Positions 16,109-24,520 of a DNA stretch of 64,000 nucleotides are shown here, piece by piece. The notes under the pieces are model-generated. The model searched no databases, was not told the DNA's origin, and saw only the letters and a program-made list of their open reading frames with translations. Every line of letters starts with the position of its first letter. The first letter of the stretch is position 1. The stretch is from NCBI RefSeq assembly GCF_006716565.1, contig NZ_VFPG01000001.1, forward strand, positions 2,852,001 through 2,916,000. The letters are read 5' to 3'. This DNA comes from Nocardia bhagyanarayanae (GTDB lineage: Bacteria; Actinomycetota; Actinomycetes; Mycobacteriales; Mycobacteriaceae). Made by a program: the position numbers and the translations under genes.

Positions 16109-16495
16109 ATGCCAAACAACGGGCCTTTCGGCATCGACCCGGAAGATATCGAACGCGCACTGCGTGAGGCCGGAACCGAACTCCGCGACCTGCTCGGCAA
16201 AGCAGGCGTGTACCTGGATCGCGTAGATCACGCGAGCGTCGGTTCACTGGCGTCGTTCCTCGGTCAGTTCGTCCAACCGGAACGGCCGCGTCCACCGCAA
16301 CCCGAGACCACCGGTGAGACCGGCAGTGGGGTCTGGGCGATCTACAGCATCGACGACACCGGCGAGGCCAGCGTCGACCAGGTCTTCCCGACCGAGCTCG
16401 AGGCCTTACGCGCGCATCGCGACAACACCGATCCCCGCCGCCGGGTCCGCTTCCTGCCCTACGGCGTCCCGGCGAGTGTGTTGGATGCCCCCTGA
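16109..16495 (+). CDS. Hypothetical protein
   Basis: 128 residues, not recognised. The acidic N-terminal half (FGIDPEDIERALREAG) is predicted helical. A proline/glutamate-rich hinge follows, and then a compact C-terminal part with VWAIYSIDDTGEASVDQV, ALRAHRDN and VRFLPYG, which looks like a small beta-alpha fold. No signal peptide or membrane segment is seen. The start is fixed by GAGGAG 8 nt before ATG 16109. It stands alone between the TetR gene and the ABC exporter genes. Confidence 0.7.
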   Translation: MPNNGPFGIDPEDIERALREAGTELRDLLGKAGVYLDRVDHASVGSLASFLGQFVQPERPRPPQPETTGETGSGVWAIYSIDDTGEASVDQVFPTELEALRAHRDNTDPRRRVRFLPYGVPASVLDAP

Positions 16496-16659
16496 CGGCG
16501 ATGGGGGAGGCCCCGTTGCCCCGGTTGTGTGAAGTCGACTCGGTGCCGACCAGGCCGTACCTCCGCTGCGTTCCGCGCCGCTCGGCTGAGCCGTACGCCC
16601 CGGGTATTCGGGGGAATCCCTGATGGCGCGGGGCGGGGTTCGCAGACAGACTGGAGGGC

Positions 16660-17436
16660 ATGACTTCGCAAGCTGTGGGGGCCGATACCGCCGAGACGGT
16701 GGCTCCGACCGAAATCGCGGCGCGGGCCGTCGACCTGTCCAAGGTGTACGGGTCGGGTGATACCCAGGTCAGGGCGCTGGACGGGGTGTCGGTCGAGTTC
16801 GCGAAGCGGGAGTTCACCGCGATCATGGGGCCCTCCGGCTCCGGCAAATCGACCCTCATGCATTGCCTGGCCGGGTTGGACAGTGCCAGCTCCGGCACGG
16901 TGCGCATCGGCGAGACCGACCTGACCGACCTCACCGACAAGCAGATGACCCGCCTCCGTCGCGATCGCATCGGCTTCGTCTTCCAGGCGTTCAACCTGGT
17001 GCCCACGCTGACCGCGCTGGAGAACATCACGCTGCCGCTGGACATCGCGGGCCGCAAGCCCGACGAGGACTGGCTCGACACCGTGATCAAGCGGCTCGGG
17101 CTCGGTGACCGGCTCGACCACCGGCCGAGCGAGCTCTCCGGCGGCCAGCAGCAGCGGGTGGCGTGCGCGCGGGCACTGGCGGGCAAGCCCGAGATCATCT
17201 TCGGCGACGAGCCGACCGGCAACCTGGACTCGCGCGCCTCGGAGGAGGTGCTGTCCATCCTGCGCGCCGCGGTGGACGAGTTCGGCCAGACGGTCGTCAT
17301 CGTCACCCACGAGCCGCACGCGGCGTCCTTCGCCGACCGGGTGATCTTCCTCGCCGACGGCCGGATCGTCTCCGAATTGCGCGATCCGACTGCGGAATCG
17401 GTGCTGGACCGGATGAAGTCGCTGGAGCAGGCATGA
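16660..17436 (+). CDS. ABC transporter ATP-binding protein, MacB/LolD type
   Basis: A 258-residue ABC ATPase. Walker A GPSGSGKST is at 57-65, followed by a Q-loop in FVFQAFNLVP, the signature LSGGQQQRVA at about 159-168, Walker B IIFGDEPTG at about 180 and the H-loop IVTHEPHA. The LDSRASEEVL stretch and FNLVPTLTALENI are typical of the MacB/LolD class that partners FtsX-like permeases. GGAGGG precedes the ATG. The permease gene follows after about 46 nt. Such exporters use ATP for mechanotransmission at the outer face of the membrane. Confidence 0.93.
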   Translation: MTSQAVGADTAETVAPTEIAARAVDLSKVYGSGDTQVRALDGVSVEFAKREFTAIMGPSGSGKSTLMHCLAGLDSASSGTVRIGETDLTDLTDKQMTRLRRDRIGFVFQAFNLVPTLTALENITLPLDIAGRKPDEDWLDTVIKRLGLGDRLDHRPSELSGGQQQRVACARALAGKPEIIFGDEPTGNLDSRASEEVLSILRAAVDEFGQTVVIVTHEPHAASFADRVIFLADGRIVSELRDPTAESVLDRMKSLEQA

Positions 17437-17482
17437 GAGTCGCGGTCGTGGCGCGCGACGTCGCCGTGCGGGGGGAAGCGTG

Positions 17483-20032
17483 ATGAACGGCAGTCCGATG
17501 CGCAAGGTCGCGCTGCGCAACCTCGCCGCGCACAAAGTCCGGTTGGCGCTGACCCTGCTCTCGGTGGTGCTCGGCACCGCCTTCATCGCGGGTTCGTTCG
17601 TCTTCACCGACACCTTGCAGCGCACCTTCGACGGCCTGTTCGCCAGCCAGGCCAAGGGCGTCGACGTGCGGGTGAGCCCGAAGGAACAGCAGTCCTTCGG
17701 CGTCCCGCTCGGCGTGGTGGACATGGTCTCGGGGATGGAAGGCGTGCGCGCGGTCGCGCCGAGCGTGAACGGCCCGCTGGTGCTGCTCGACCCCGAGGGC
17801 AAGAAGCCGGTGCAGACCGGCGGCGCGCCCAGCTGGGGCGAGTCGTACGTTCCGCCGGAGCACGCGGTCGCCGAACCGCCGACGTTCGTCGCGGGCACGC
17901 CGCCCGCCAAGGCGGGCGAGGTCGCGATCAACAGCGGAGGCGCCGAGGTCGCCGGGCTGAAAGTGGGGGACAGGACCAAGATCCTCATCCCGTCGCAGAG
18001 CACCCAGCAGCGGCCGGTTCTCGACGTCACCATCAGCGGCATCTACGAATTGCCTTCGGACACCGGTGGGTTCATCGGCCTCTACTTCGATGACGCGCAG
18101 GCCAGGCAGCTGTTCACCGATGGATCGCACGTCGCCTGGATCGATATCGCCGCGACTGGCTCGGGCGACGAGTTGCGCGACCGGGTCGCCACCGCGCTCC
18201 CCGACTTCAAGGTGCAGAACGGCGAGCAGGTGCGCGCCGATATGAAAGCCCAGGTCTCCCAGGCGCTGAACTTCATCAACTACTTCCTGCTCGCGTTCGG
18301 CGCGATCGCGCTGATCGTCGGCACGTTCATCATCTACAACACCTTCGCGATGATCGTCGCGCAGCGGCTGCGCGAGCTCGCGCTGCTGCGGGCGGTCGGC
18401 GCGAGCAGCAGGCAGGTCGGCGGCTCGGTGGTGGCCGAGGCGCTCGTCATCGGCCTTATCGGCAGCGTGATCGGGCTCGCGGCGGGAATCGGCCTGGCGT
18501 TCGGGCTCTCGGCGGTGCTCAACGCCTTCGATCTCGGCCTGCCCACCGGTTCCATGGCGGTGCTGCCGCGCACGGTGGTCGTCGCACTGGTCGTCGGTCT
18601 CGTTGTCACCGTGATCAGCGCCTACGCCCCCGCGCGCCGGGCGGCGAAGACGCCGCCGGTGGAGGCCATGCGGGAGGAATTCGCTTCCGCGGGTGAGTCG
18701 TTGCGTATCCGCACCGCGGTCGGCGCGGTGCTCGCCGTGCTCGGCATCGTGCTCGTGGTGCTCGGCTCCCGCTCGACGGGCGGCAGCGCGGCGGCGACGG
18801 TCGGTGTCGGCGCGTTCGGGCTGATCCTCGCCGTGCTGCTCGCCTCGCCCGCGCTGTCGCGTCCCGTGGTCGGCGGCCTCGGGGTGCTGATCCGCCCGTT
18901 CGGGCCGATCGGCCGGATGGCGCGCAACAACGCCGCGCGCAATCCACGCCGCACGGCCGCGACGGCTTTCGCGCTCACCCTCGGCCTGATGCTGGTGTCG
19001 TTGATCAGCATGCTCGGCGCGTCGGCGAAGGCCAGCGTCGCGGTGCTGGTCGACAAGGGCGTCAAGTCCGAGTACGTGCTCGCGGGCCCGCAGCAATCGC
19101 AGCTGATCGGACTGCCGCTCGGCGTGCCGGACGCGGTGCGCGCCGGTGTGCCGGAGGCCGCCGAGGTGATCGGCTTCCGCGGCGTCGCGGTGAAGGTCGG
19201 TGACGATCGGTTGGCGGGCGTCGCGCCCGACGGTCCGATCGACAGCGCGCTGAACTACGAGATCCTGCAAGGCACTGGCACGCTCGGCGAGCGCGGCATC
19301 CTGGTCTCGGACGACGAGGCGGCCCAGCACGATTGGCGGGCCGGTCAGCAGATCGAGCTCACCACGCTGGACCGCAACCAGAAGGTGCCGGTCACCATCG
19401 CGGGCGTGTACAAGAAGACGCCGCTGCTCGGCGACCTGGTGGTGCCGCCGGCCATCTTCGAGGCGGTGACGCCGACCGCGTTCCGCAACAACTTCTACGT
19501 GCTGGTCAACGCGAAGCCGGGGGCGGACGTGGCCGCGATGCGCAATGACCTGGCGAAGGCGACCGATCAATTCGCGGTCGTCCAGGTGCAGGACCGCGAG
19601 CAGTTCAAGGGCGCGCAGGGCCGCCAGATCAACACCCTGCTCGCCATCCTGTACGGCCTGCTCGCACTGGCGGTGGTGATCGCCATCCTCGGCATCATCA
19701 ACACGCTCGCGCTCTCGGTGGTGGAGCGGCGCAGGGAGATCGGCATGCTGCGCGCCGTCGGGACCATGCGCTCGCAGATTCGCCGCACGATCTACCTGGA
19801 GTCCATGCTGATCGCGGTGTTCGGCGCCATCGTCGGGGTGATCCTCGGCATCGGGCTCGGCGTCGGGTTCCTGCGCACGCTGCGGGATTTCGGCATCGAC
19901 CAGATCGACATCCCGGTGACCCAGCTGGTCCTGGTGCTGATCTCCTCGGCCGTCGTCGGCGTGCTCGCCGCGCTGTGGCCGGGCATCCGGGCGGCCCGCA
20001 CACCCCCGCTGGCCGCGATCGCGGACATCTAG
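17483..20032 (+). CDS. FtsX-like ABC transporter permease, duplicated MacB type
   Basis: An 849-residue permease. An N-terminal membrane anchor (LALTLLSVVLGTAFIAGSF) is followed by a large extracytoplasmic domain of about 220 residues. An FtsX block of three spans (about 265-380) comes next, then central spans, a second extracytoplasmic domain (about 510-700) and a last FtsX block with RRREIGMLRAVG. This tandem FtsX layout is usual for actinobacterial MacB-like exporters. GGGGGAAG lies just before ATG 17483. The transported substrate is unknown; lipoprotein, lipid or antimicrobial-peptide export are all possible. The stop lies in a 15-bp tandem duplication. Confidence 0.9.
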   Translation: MNGSPMRKVALRNLAAHKVRLALTLLSVVLGTAFIAGSFVFTDTLQRTFDGLFASQAKGVDVRVSPKEQQSFGVPLGVVDMVSGMEGVRAVAPSVNGPLVLLDPEGKKPVQTGGAPSWGESYVPPEHAVAEPPTFVAGTPPAKAGEVAINSGGAEVAGLKVGDRTKILIPSQSTQQRPVLDVTISGIYELPSDTGGFIGLYFDDAQARQLFTDGSHVAWIDIAATGSGDELRDRVATALPDFKVQNGEQVRADMKAQVSQALNFINYFLLAFGAIALIVGTFIIYNTFAMIVAQRLRELALLRAVGASSRQVGGSVVAEALVIGLIGSVIGLAAGIGLAFGLSAVLNAFDLGLPTGSMAVLPRTVVVALVVGLVVTVISAYAPARRAAKTPPVEAMREEFASAGESLRIRTAVGAVLAVLGIVLVVLGSRSTGGSAAATVGVGAFGLILAVLLASPALSRPVVGGLGVLIRPFGPIGRMARNNAARNPRRTAATAFALTLGLMLVSLISMLGASAKASVAVLVDKGVKSEYVLAGPQQSQLIGLPLGVPDAVRAGVPEAAEVIGFRGVAVKVGDDRLAGVAPDGPIDSALNYEILQGTGTLGERGILVSDDEAAQHDWRAGQQIELTTLDRNQKVPVTIAGVYKKTPLLGDLVVPPAIFEAVTPTAFRNNFYVLVNAKPGADVAAMRNDLAKATDQFAVVQVQDREQFKGAQGRQINTLLAILYGLLALAVVIAILGIINTLALSVVERRREIGMLRAVGTMRSQIRRTIYLESMLIAVFGAIVGVILGIGLGVGFLRTLRDFGIDQIDIPVTQLVLVLISSAVVGVLAALWPGIRAARTPPLAAIADI

Positions 20033-20052
20033 TAGACGGACATCTAGTAGAC
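20023..20052 (+). repeat. 15-bp tandem duplication at the permease stop
   Basis: GGACATCTAGTAGAC occurs twice in direct succession (20023-20037 and 20038-20052). The first copy holds the in-frame stop codon. It looks like a recent slippage event; the second copy is untranslated. Confidence 0.9.
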
Positions 20053-20119
20053 ACAGCCGGACGCACTCCGCCGATAGCCTGCGCATGGCCGGAGCGGAGG
20101 CGGAGGTACGCCTAGGCTT

Positions 20120-20143
20120 GGCCCCGGCTTTCGAGCCGGGGCC
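20120..20143 (+). terminator. Perfect hairpin terminator after the ABC operon
   Basis: GGCCCCGGCT and AGCCGGGGCC form a perfect 10-bp stem closed by the tetraloop TTCG. It lies about 90 nt after the permease stop and ahead of the TIR-domain gene. No T-tract follows, as is usual for high-GC actinobacterial terminators. Confidence 0.7.
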
Positions 20144-20231
20144 GGGCCGCAGGTTGCGACACAATTGCCAGCGCCAAGACGAGTAGCGAACTACTCGCGC
20201 GGCGCGCACCGCGGCGCCGCAGGATTCCGGT

Positions 20232-23200
20232 ATGTCCAGGGTCTTCCTGAGTCATTCGAGCCGGGACACGCGGGAAGCGGTCGCGCTGAAGGCGTGGCTC
20301 ATCGAAGCGGACCCGGGCCTCGCCGACGAGATCTTCCTCGATCTGGATCGGCGGACCGGGATCCGCGCCGGTGTCCGCTGGAAGGACGCGCTGCGGCGCG
20401 CGAGCGAGCGCTGCGAGGCTGTCATCTGCTTGCTGTCCGACAACTGGGACGCCTCGCACGAGTGCAAGACCGAGTATCGGTCCGCCGAGACTCTTGGCAA
20501 GCCGATCTTCGCGGTTCGATTGCAGCCGCTGAAGGGCCGCGACATCACCAGCGAATGGCAACGGTGCGACCTGTTCGGCGCGGGACCGCACACATCGATC
20601 TCCGTCGACGACGGACCGCCGGTCGAATTCCGCACCGAAGGCCTGCTGCGGCTGCGCGACGGTCTGCGTGCGGCGGGCATCGGCGCGGACACGTTCGCCT
20701 GGCCGCCGCCCGGCGACCCGGAACGGGCGCCCTATCGCGGCTGGCAGCCGCTGGAAGCGGTGGACGCCGCCGTGTACTTCGGCCGCGACGCGCAGATCGG
20801 CAGGGCGCTGAGCGCCATCCGAGCGCTGCGGAACTCGGGCGTAGGTCAGCTGTTCGTCGTGCTCGGACCGTCCGGGGTGGGGAAGTCGTCGTTCCTGCGG
20901 GCGGGTTTGCTGCCGCGCTTGCAACGCGACGATCGCCATTACCTACCCGCTGGAATCGTGCGGCCCCAGCGTTATGCCCTGACCGGCGACGGCGGCCTCG
21001 CGCAGACGATCCACCGGCTCCGCGTCGATCTGGGACTGCACCAACCGAGTCTCGGTGTCATCAAGGAAGGCATCCGCGACGTGGCGCGGGTGCGGGCCTG
21101 GCTGGCCGAGGCGCAGCGGGCAGCGCGAGAGCGAATCGTCGATCCGACCGACGACGAGCCGCCGACTCTCGTGTTTTCCCTCGACCAAGCCGAGGAGCTT
21201 TTCGGGGTCGACGCCGACGAGGAGGCGCGGGCGTTGCTCGCCCTCGTCGGCGAGCTGCTCGACCAGCGCACCGCGATGCCGATGGTCGTCATCGCGACCA
21301 TTCGGGCCGACCGGTACGAGCCGCTGCAAACCGCGCCGGAACTGGCCGACGTCGCGGTCCGCCCGTTCGACGATTTGAAGCCGATGCCGCAGGCGCAGTT
21401 CAAGGAGGTCATCTGCGGCCCGGCGCGGCGGGCGCGAGAAGCGGGCAGCAAGCTCGCCTTCGCTCCCGAACTGGTGGACCGGCTGCTCGAGGACTGGTCG
21501 CATGGCGCGGACACCCTGCCGCTGCTCTCGCTGACCCTCGCGCGTCTGTACCAGGACTACGGGGATGGCGAGATCACGCTCGCCGAATACGAGGCGATGG
21601 GCGGCTTGCGCCGCGTCGTGCAGAGCGAGATCGACGAACTGCTCGCTGTCGATCCCGCAGTGCGAGAGGAACAACTCGCGGTGCTGCGGACGGCGTTCGT
21701 GCCGTGGCTGGCCACCGTCGACCCGGACAGCGACCAGCCGATGCGCCGGGTCGCACGCTGGTTCGATCTGCCCGCGCCAAGTCGTCCATTGCTGGAGAGT
21801 TTCATCGCCCGGCGACTGCTCGTCCGGGACGAGCGCGACGGTGAGATCGTGGTCGAGGTCGCCCTGGAAAGTCTGCTGCGGCAGTGGGAGGCGCTGGCCG
21901 AATGGTTGCGGGTCGAGGCGGCCGATCTCAAGGATGCCGACAATCTCGAGCGAGCCGCGCTGGCCTGGGAGCGCAACGGGCGCAACGAGGAATGGCTGCT
22001 GGCGGGGAGCAGGCTCGCGGACGCCGAATCCCTCGTTGTCGAACCGGGATTCCGGGATCGGCTCGAGCACGTGCGGGAATTCTTGTCGGCCGCGCGGAAG
22101 CGCGAGGACCGGCTGCTCGCCGAGGAGCAGGAGCACCGGGAGGCCGAGCTGCGGGCGGCCAGAGACCGGCAGGAAGCGGCGGAAGCGTTGGCGGCGGCGG
22201 AAAGTCGCGCGAAGGAGGATGCGGAGCGACATGCCCGCATGTTGCGCAAACGGTCGAGGATTCTGCGGGCGGCGTTGATCGTTGTTGCCGTCGTGGCGAT
22301 GGTGGCGGCGGTTGGATTCGCGTGGGCATTGCGCGCGGAGAATCGGGCACGGTCGAATGCTCGGGATACGTCGGCAGCGGCGCTGGGAGCGCGATCTCAG
22401 CTCATGCTGAGCGAATCGTGGCCGGGCAAGAGCGACGACGTGTTCGGAATGCAGATGGCGTTGGCCGCCAGTAGTTTTCCGTCGAAGACGGATGGCCACT
22501 TCGCGGTGCTCAACGCGATCCATCAGACTCGGAACGTAAACAAGATCTACGGCTTGGACGGCGCCAGCGCGTACAGTGTGCAGTTCAGTCCGGACGGCAC
22601 GCGAGTCGCCACCACTCGGGGCGACTCGATCGAACTGGTGGACGCCGGAACGTGGCAGCGAATCGGCGCATTGATGACCGGCCACGAGTTCGAAGTAAAC
22701 AAGCTCGCGTTCAGCCCGGATGGCAGGCGCATCGCGTCGGCGAGCCGTGATGGGACAGTGCGACTTTGGGATACCGAGACGCAGCAACCGATCGGCGAGC
22801 CCCTGCGTGGGCACATCGGCCCGGTGATGACCGTTGCCTTCAGTCCCGATGGGAGCGCGCTCGTCTCGGGAGGCGTGGACAAAACTGTCCGGTTGTGGGA
22901 CGCCGAGACGCGGCGACCGATCGGCGAGCCGATGACCGGATCCGAGAGAGAGGTCATGTCGGTCGCGTTCGGTGCTGACGATCTGATCGCCTCGAGTGGC
23001 CTCGACGGCGCGATCCGCCTGTGGAATCGCGCATCGCGGCAACCGGTCGGTGCGATCCCGACCGGCCAGTTCAGCCTCAACAGCGTCGTGTTCAGTCCCG
23101 ACGGCACCAAACTCGCCTCGGCGGGCTCCGATGCGACGATCCAGCTCTGGGATCCACGCACCCGCCTGCCGATCGGCGAACCGTTGCGCGGGCATACCGC

Positions 23201-24413
23201 GGTGATCGAGCAGGTGACGTTCAGCCGCGACGGTGCTCGACTCGCTTCCGTGAGCGACGACAAGACGGTCCGGACTTGGGACGTGGCGTCTGGTCGTCCG
23301 GTCGGTGAAATGCTACGTGGGCACGAATCCGCGGTCATGAGCGTCGCGTTCCACCCCGACGGCCATCGCATCGTTACCGGCGGTCTCGATTCCACTGTGC
23401 GAGAGTGGATCGGGAACCCGGGCACCGTATACCGCGAAGGCCCGGTGGTCAGCCTTGCGATCAGCCCTGATGGCAGGCGCCTCGTCTCGAGTACGGGGGA
23501 CGGGACGATCAGCCAGTCGGAGATCGACACTGGCAAGCAGGTGGGTCCGGTTGTCCACGGCGATGTTCTGGAGGGCGCGGGTTATAGCGCCGACGGCAGG
23601 CAACTCGAGTCGATCGCCCCGAGCCATCTGCGGATGTGGGATACGAATACCGGTGCGCCGGTCGGTGCGCCGATCCAGTTCCCGCCGGAGACCAAGTTGG
23701 CTTTCACCAATGGTGAACGCACAGCGGCGCTGTTCACGGAATCGTCCGGCCAGCTGTGGAGCCTGCCGTCGATGCAGCCGATCGGACCGCCACTGGACGA
23801 GGCCAATGGGGTCATGTCCGCTGAGTTCAGCCGCGATGGAAAGGTCCTTGCGGCAGGGGGTACGGACTGGGTGCTGCGGTTGTGGGACGCGACGACCGGC
23901 CTGCGGATCGGGAAGCCGATGGAGGGGAAGGGTTGGGTGTCCGATATCACCTTCAGCCCGGATGATCGCCGGCTCGCGGTCGGATACTACGACAGGTCCG
24001 TGCGGTTGTGGAACGTGGAGACCGGGGAACAGATCGGTAATCCGATGTGGCACGACGGCTGGGTCATGGATGTCGAGTTCAGTCCGGACGGAACGACACT
24101 GGCGACCGGCAGTGTGGACGGAAACGTCCGCCTGTGGGATGCCGCATCGCAGCGGCAGATCGGCCCCGCGATGATCGGGCACACCGGAGTGATCTCGGAC
24201 GTCGACTTCACACCGGACGGCGCACGCATCATTTCCGCGAGTGCCGACAAGACGATCAGAATTTGGCCGGTGTCTACGTTCGATACCGACAAGCTGTGCG
24301 CCAAGATGACCTACAACATGAGCCGGGAGACGTGGAACGAATGGGTCTCTCCCGACATCGAGTATGAAAAGGTCTGCCCGGATCTCCCTATCGCGGGCGA
24401 AGAAGGTGGGTAA
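20232..24413 (+). CDS. TIR domain - STAND NTPase - transmembrane - WD40 protein
   Basis: A 1393-residue multidomain protein. Residues 1-130 form a TIR domain (VFLSHSSRDTREAV, IFLDLDRRTGI, LLSDNWDASHECKTEYR); the NADase glutamate by family alignment is E81. Residues 180-480 form a STAND-type NTPase (nSTAND1-like) with Walker A GPSGVGKS at 212-219 and Walker B LVFSLDQAEELF near 313-324. A charged coiled coil (about 615-672) leads to one membrane span (about 677-700). The rest holds about 14 WD40 units (FSPDG...LWD), enough for two seven-bladed propellers. TIR domains of this type often cleave NAD+; STAND proteins oligomerise on ligand binding. The propellers would be the sensor, probably on the opposite membrane side from the TIR. 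It may be a defence or stress switch (inference). Confidence 0.9.
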   Translation: MSRVFLSHSSRDTREAVALKAWLIEADPGLADEIFLDLDRRTGIRAGVRWKDALRRASERCEAVICLLSDNWDASHECKTEYRSAETLGKPIFAVRLQPLKGRDITSEWQRCDLFGAGPHTSISVDDGPPVEFRTEGLLRLRDGLRAAGIGADTFAWPPPGDPERAPYRGWQPLEAVDAAVYFGRDAQIGRALSAIRALRNSGVGQLFVVLGPSGVGKSSFLRAGLLPRLQRDDRHYLPAGIVRPQRYALTGDGGLAQTIHRLRVDLGLHQPSLGVIKEGIRDVARVRAWLAEAQRAARERIVDPTDDEPPTLVFSLDQAEELFGVDADEEARALLALVGELLDQRTAMPMVVIATIRADRYEPLQTAPELADVAVRPFDDLKPMPQAQFKEVICGPARRAREAGSKLAFAPELVDRLLEDWSHGADTLPLLSLTLARLYQDYGDGEITLAEYEAMGGLRRVVQSEIDELLAVDPAVREEQLAVLRTAFVPWLATVDPDSDQPMRRVARWFDLPAPSRPLLESFIARRLLVRDERDGEIVVEVALESLLRQWEALAEWLRVEAADLKDADNLERAALAWERNGRNEEWLLAGSRLADAESLVVEPGFRDRLEHVREFLSAARKREDRLLAEEQEHREAELRAARDRQEAAEALAAAESRAKEDAERHARMLRKRSRILRAALIVVAVVAMVAAVGFAWALRAENRARSNARDTSAAALGARSQLMLSESWPGKSDDVFGMQMALAASSFPSKTDGHFAVLNAIHQTRNVNKIYGLDGASAYSVQFSPDGTRVATTRGDSIELVDAGTWQRIGALMTGHEFEVNKLAFSPDGRRIASASRDGTVRLWDTETQQPIGEPLRGHIGPVMTVAFSPDGSALVSGGVDKTVRLWDAETRRPIGEPMTGSEREVMSVAFGADDLIASSGLDGAIRLWNRASRQPVGAIPTGQFSLNSVVFSPDGTKLASAGSDATIQLWDPRTRLPIGEPLRGHTAVIEQVTFSRDGARLASVSDDKTVRTWDVASGRPVGEMLRGHESAVMSVAFHPDGHRIVTGGLDSTVREWIGNPGTVYREGPVVSLAISPDGRRLVSSTGDGTISQSEIDTGKQVGPVVHGDVLEGAGYSADGRQLESIAPSHLRMWDTNTGAPVGAPIQFPPETKLAFTNGERTAALFTESSGQLWSLPSMQPIGPPLDEANGVMSAEFSRDGKVLAAGGTDWVLRLWDATTGLRIGKPMEGKGWVSDITFSPDDRRLAVGYYDRSVRLWNVETGEQIGNPMWHDGWVMDVEFSPDGTTLATGSVDGNVRLWDAASQRQIGPAMIGHTGVISDVDFTPDGARIISASADKTIRIWPVSTFDTDKLCAKMTYNMSRETWNEWVSPDIEYEKVCPDLPIAGEEGG

Positions 24414-24520
24414 ACCAAGACTGCCCGGAGGGGTACCCCAGCGCCAGGCACTCGGCGCGGTGAATCGGTGATGGTCGCGAAGGTGGTTGAGCCTCTTCGG
24501 CTTCAGTATCGAAGCGGCCA

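Noticed and set aside
17303..20209. 968-residue open frame antisense to the ABC permease
   Set aside because: Its product is an Arg/His/Asp-rich low-complexity translation typical of antisense frames in GC-rich genes, and the plus-strand permease has clear family motifs.
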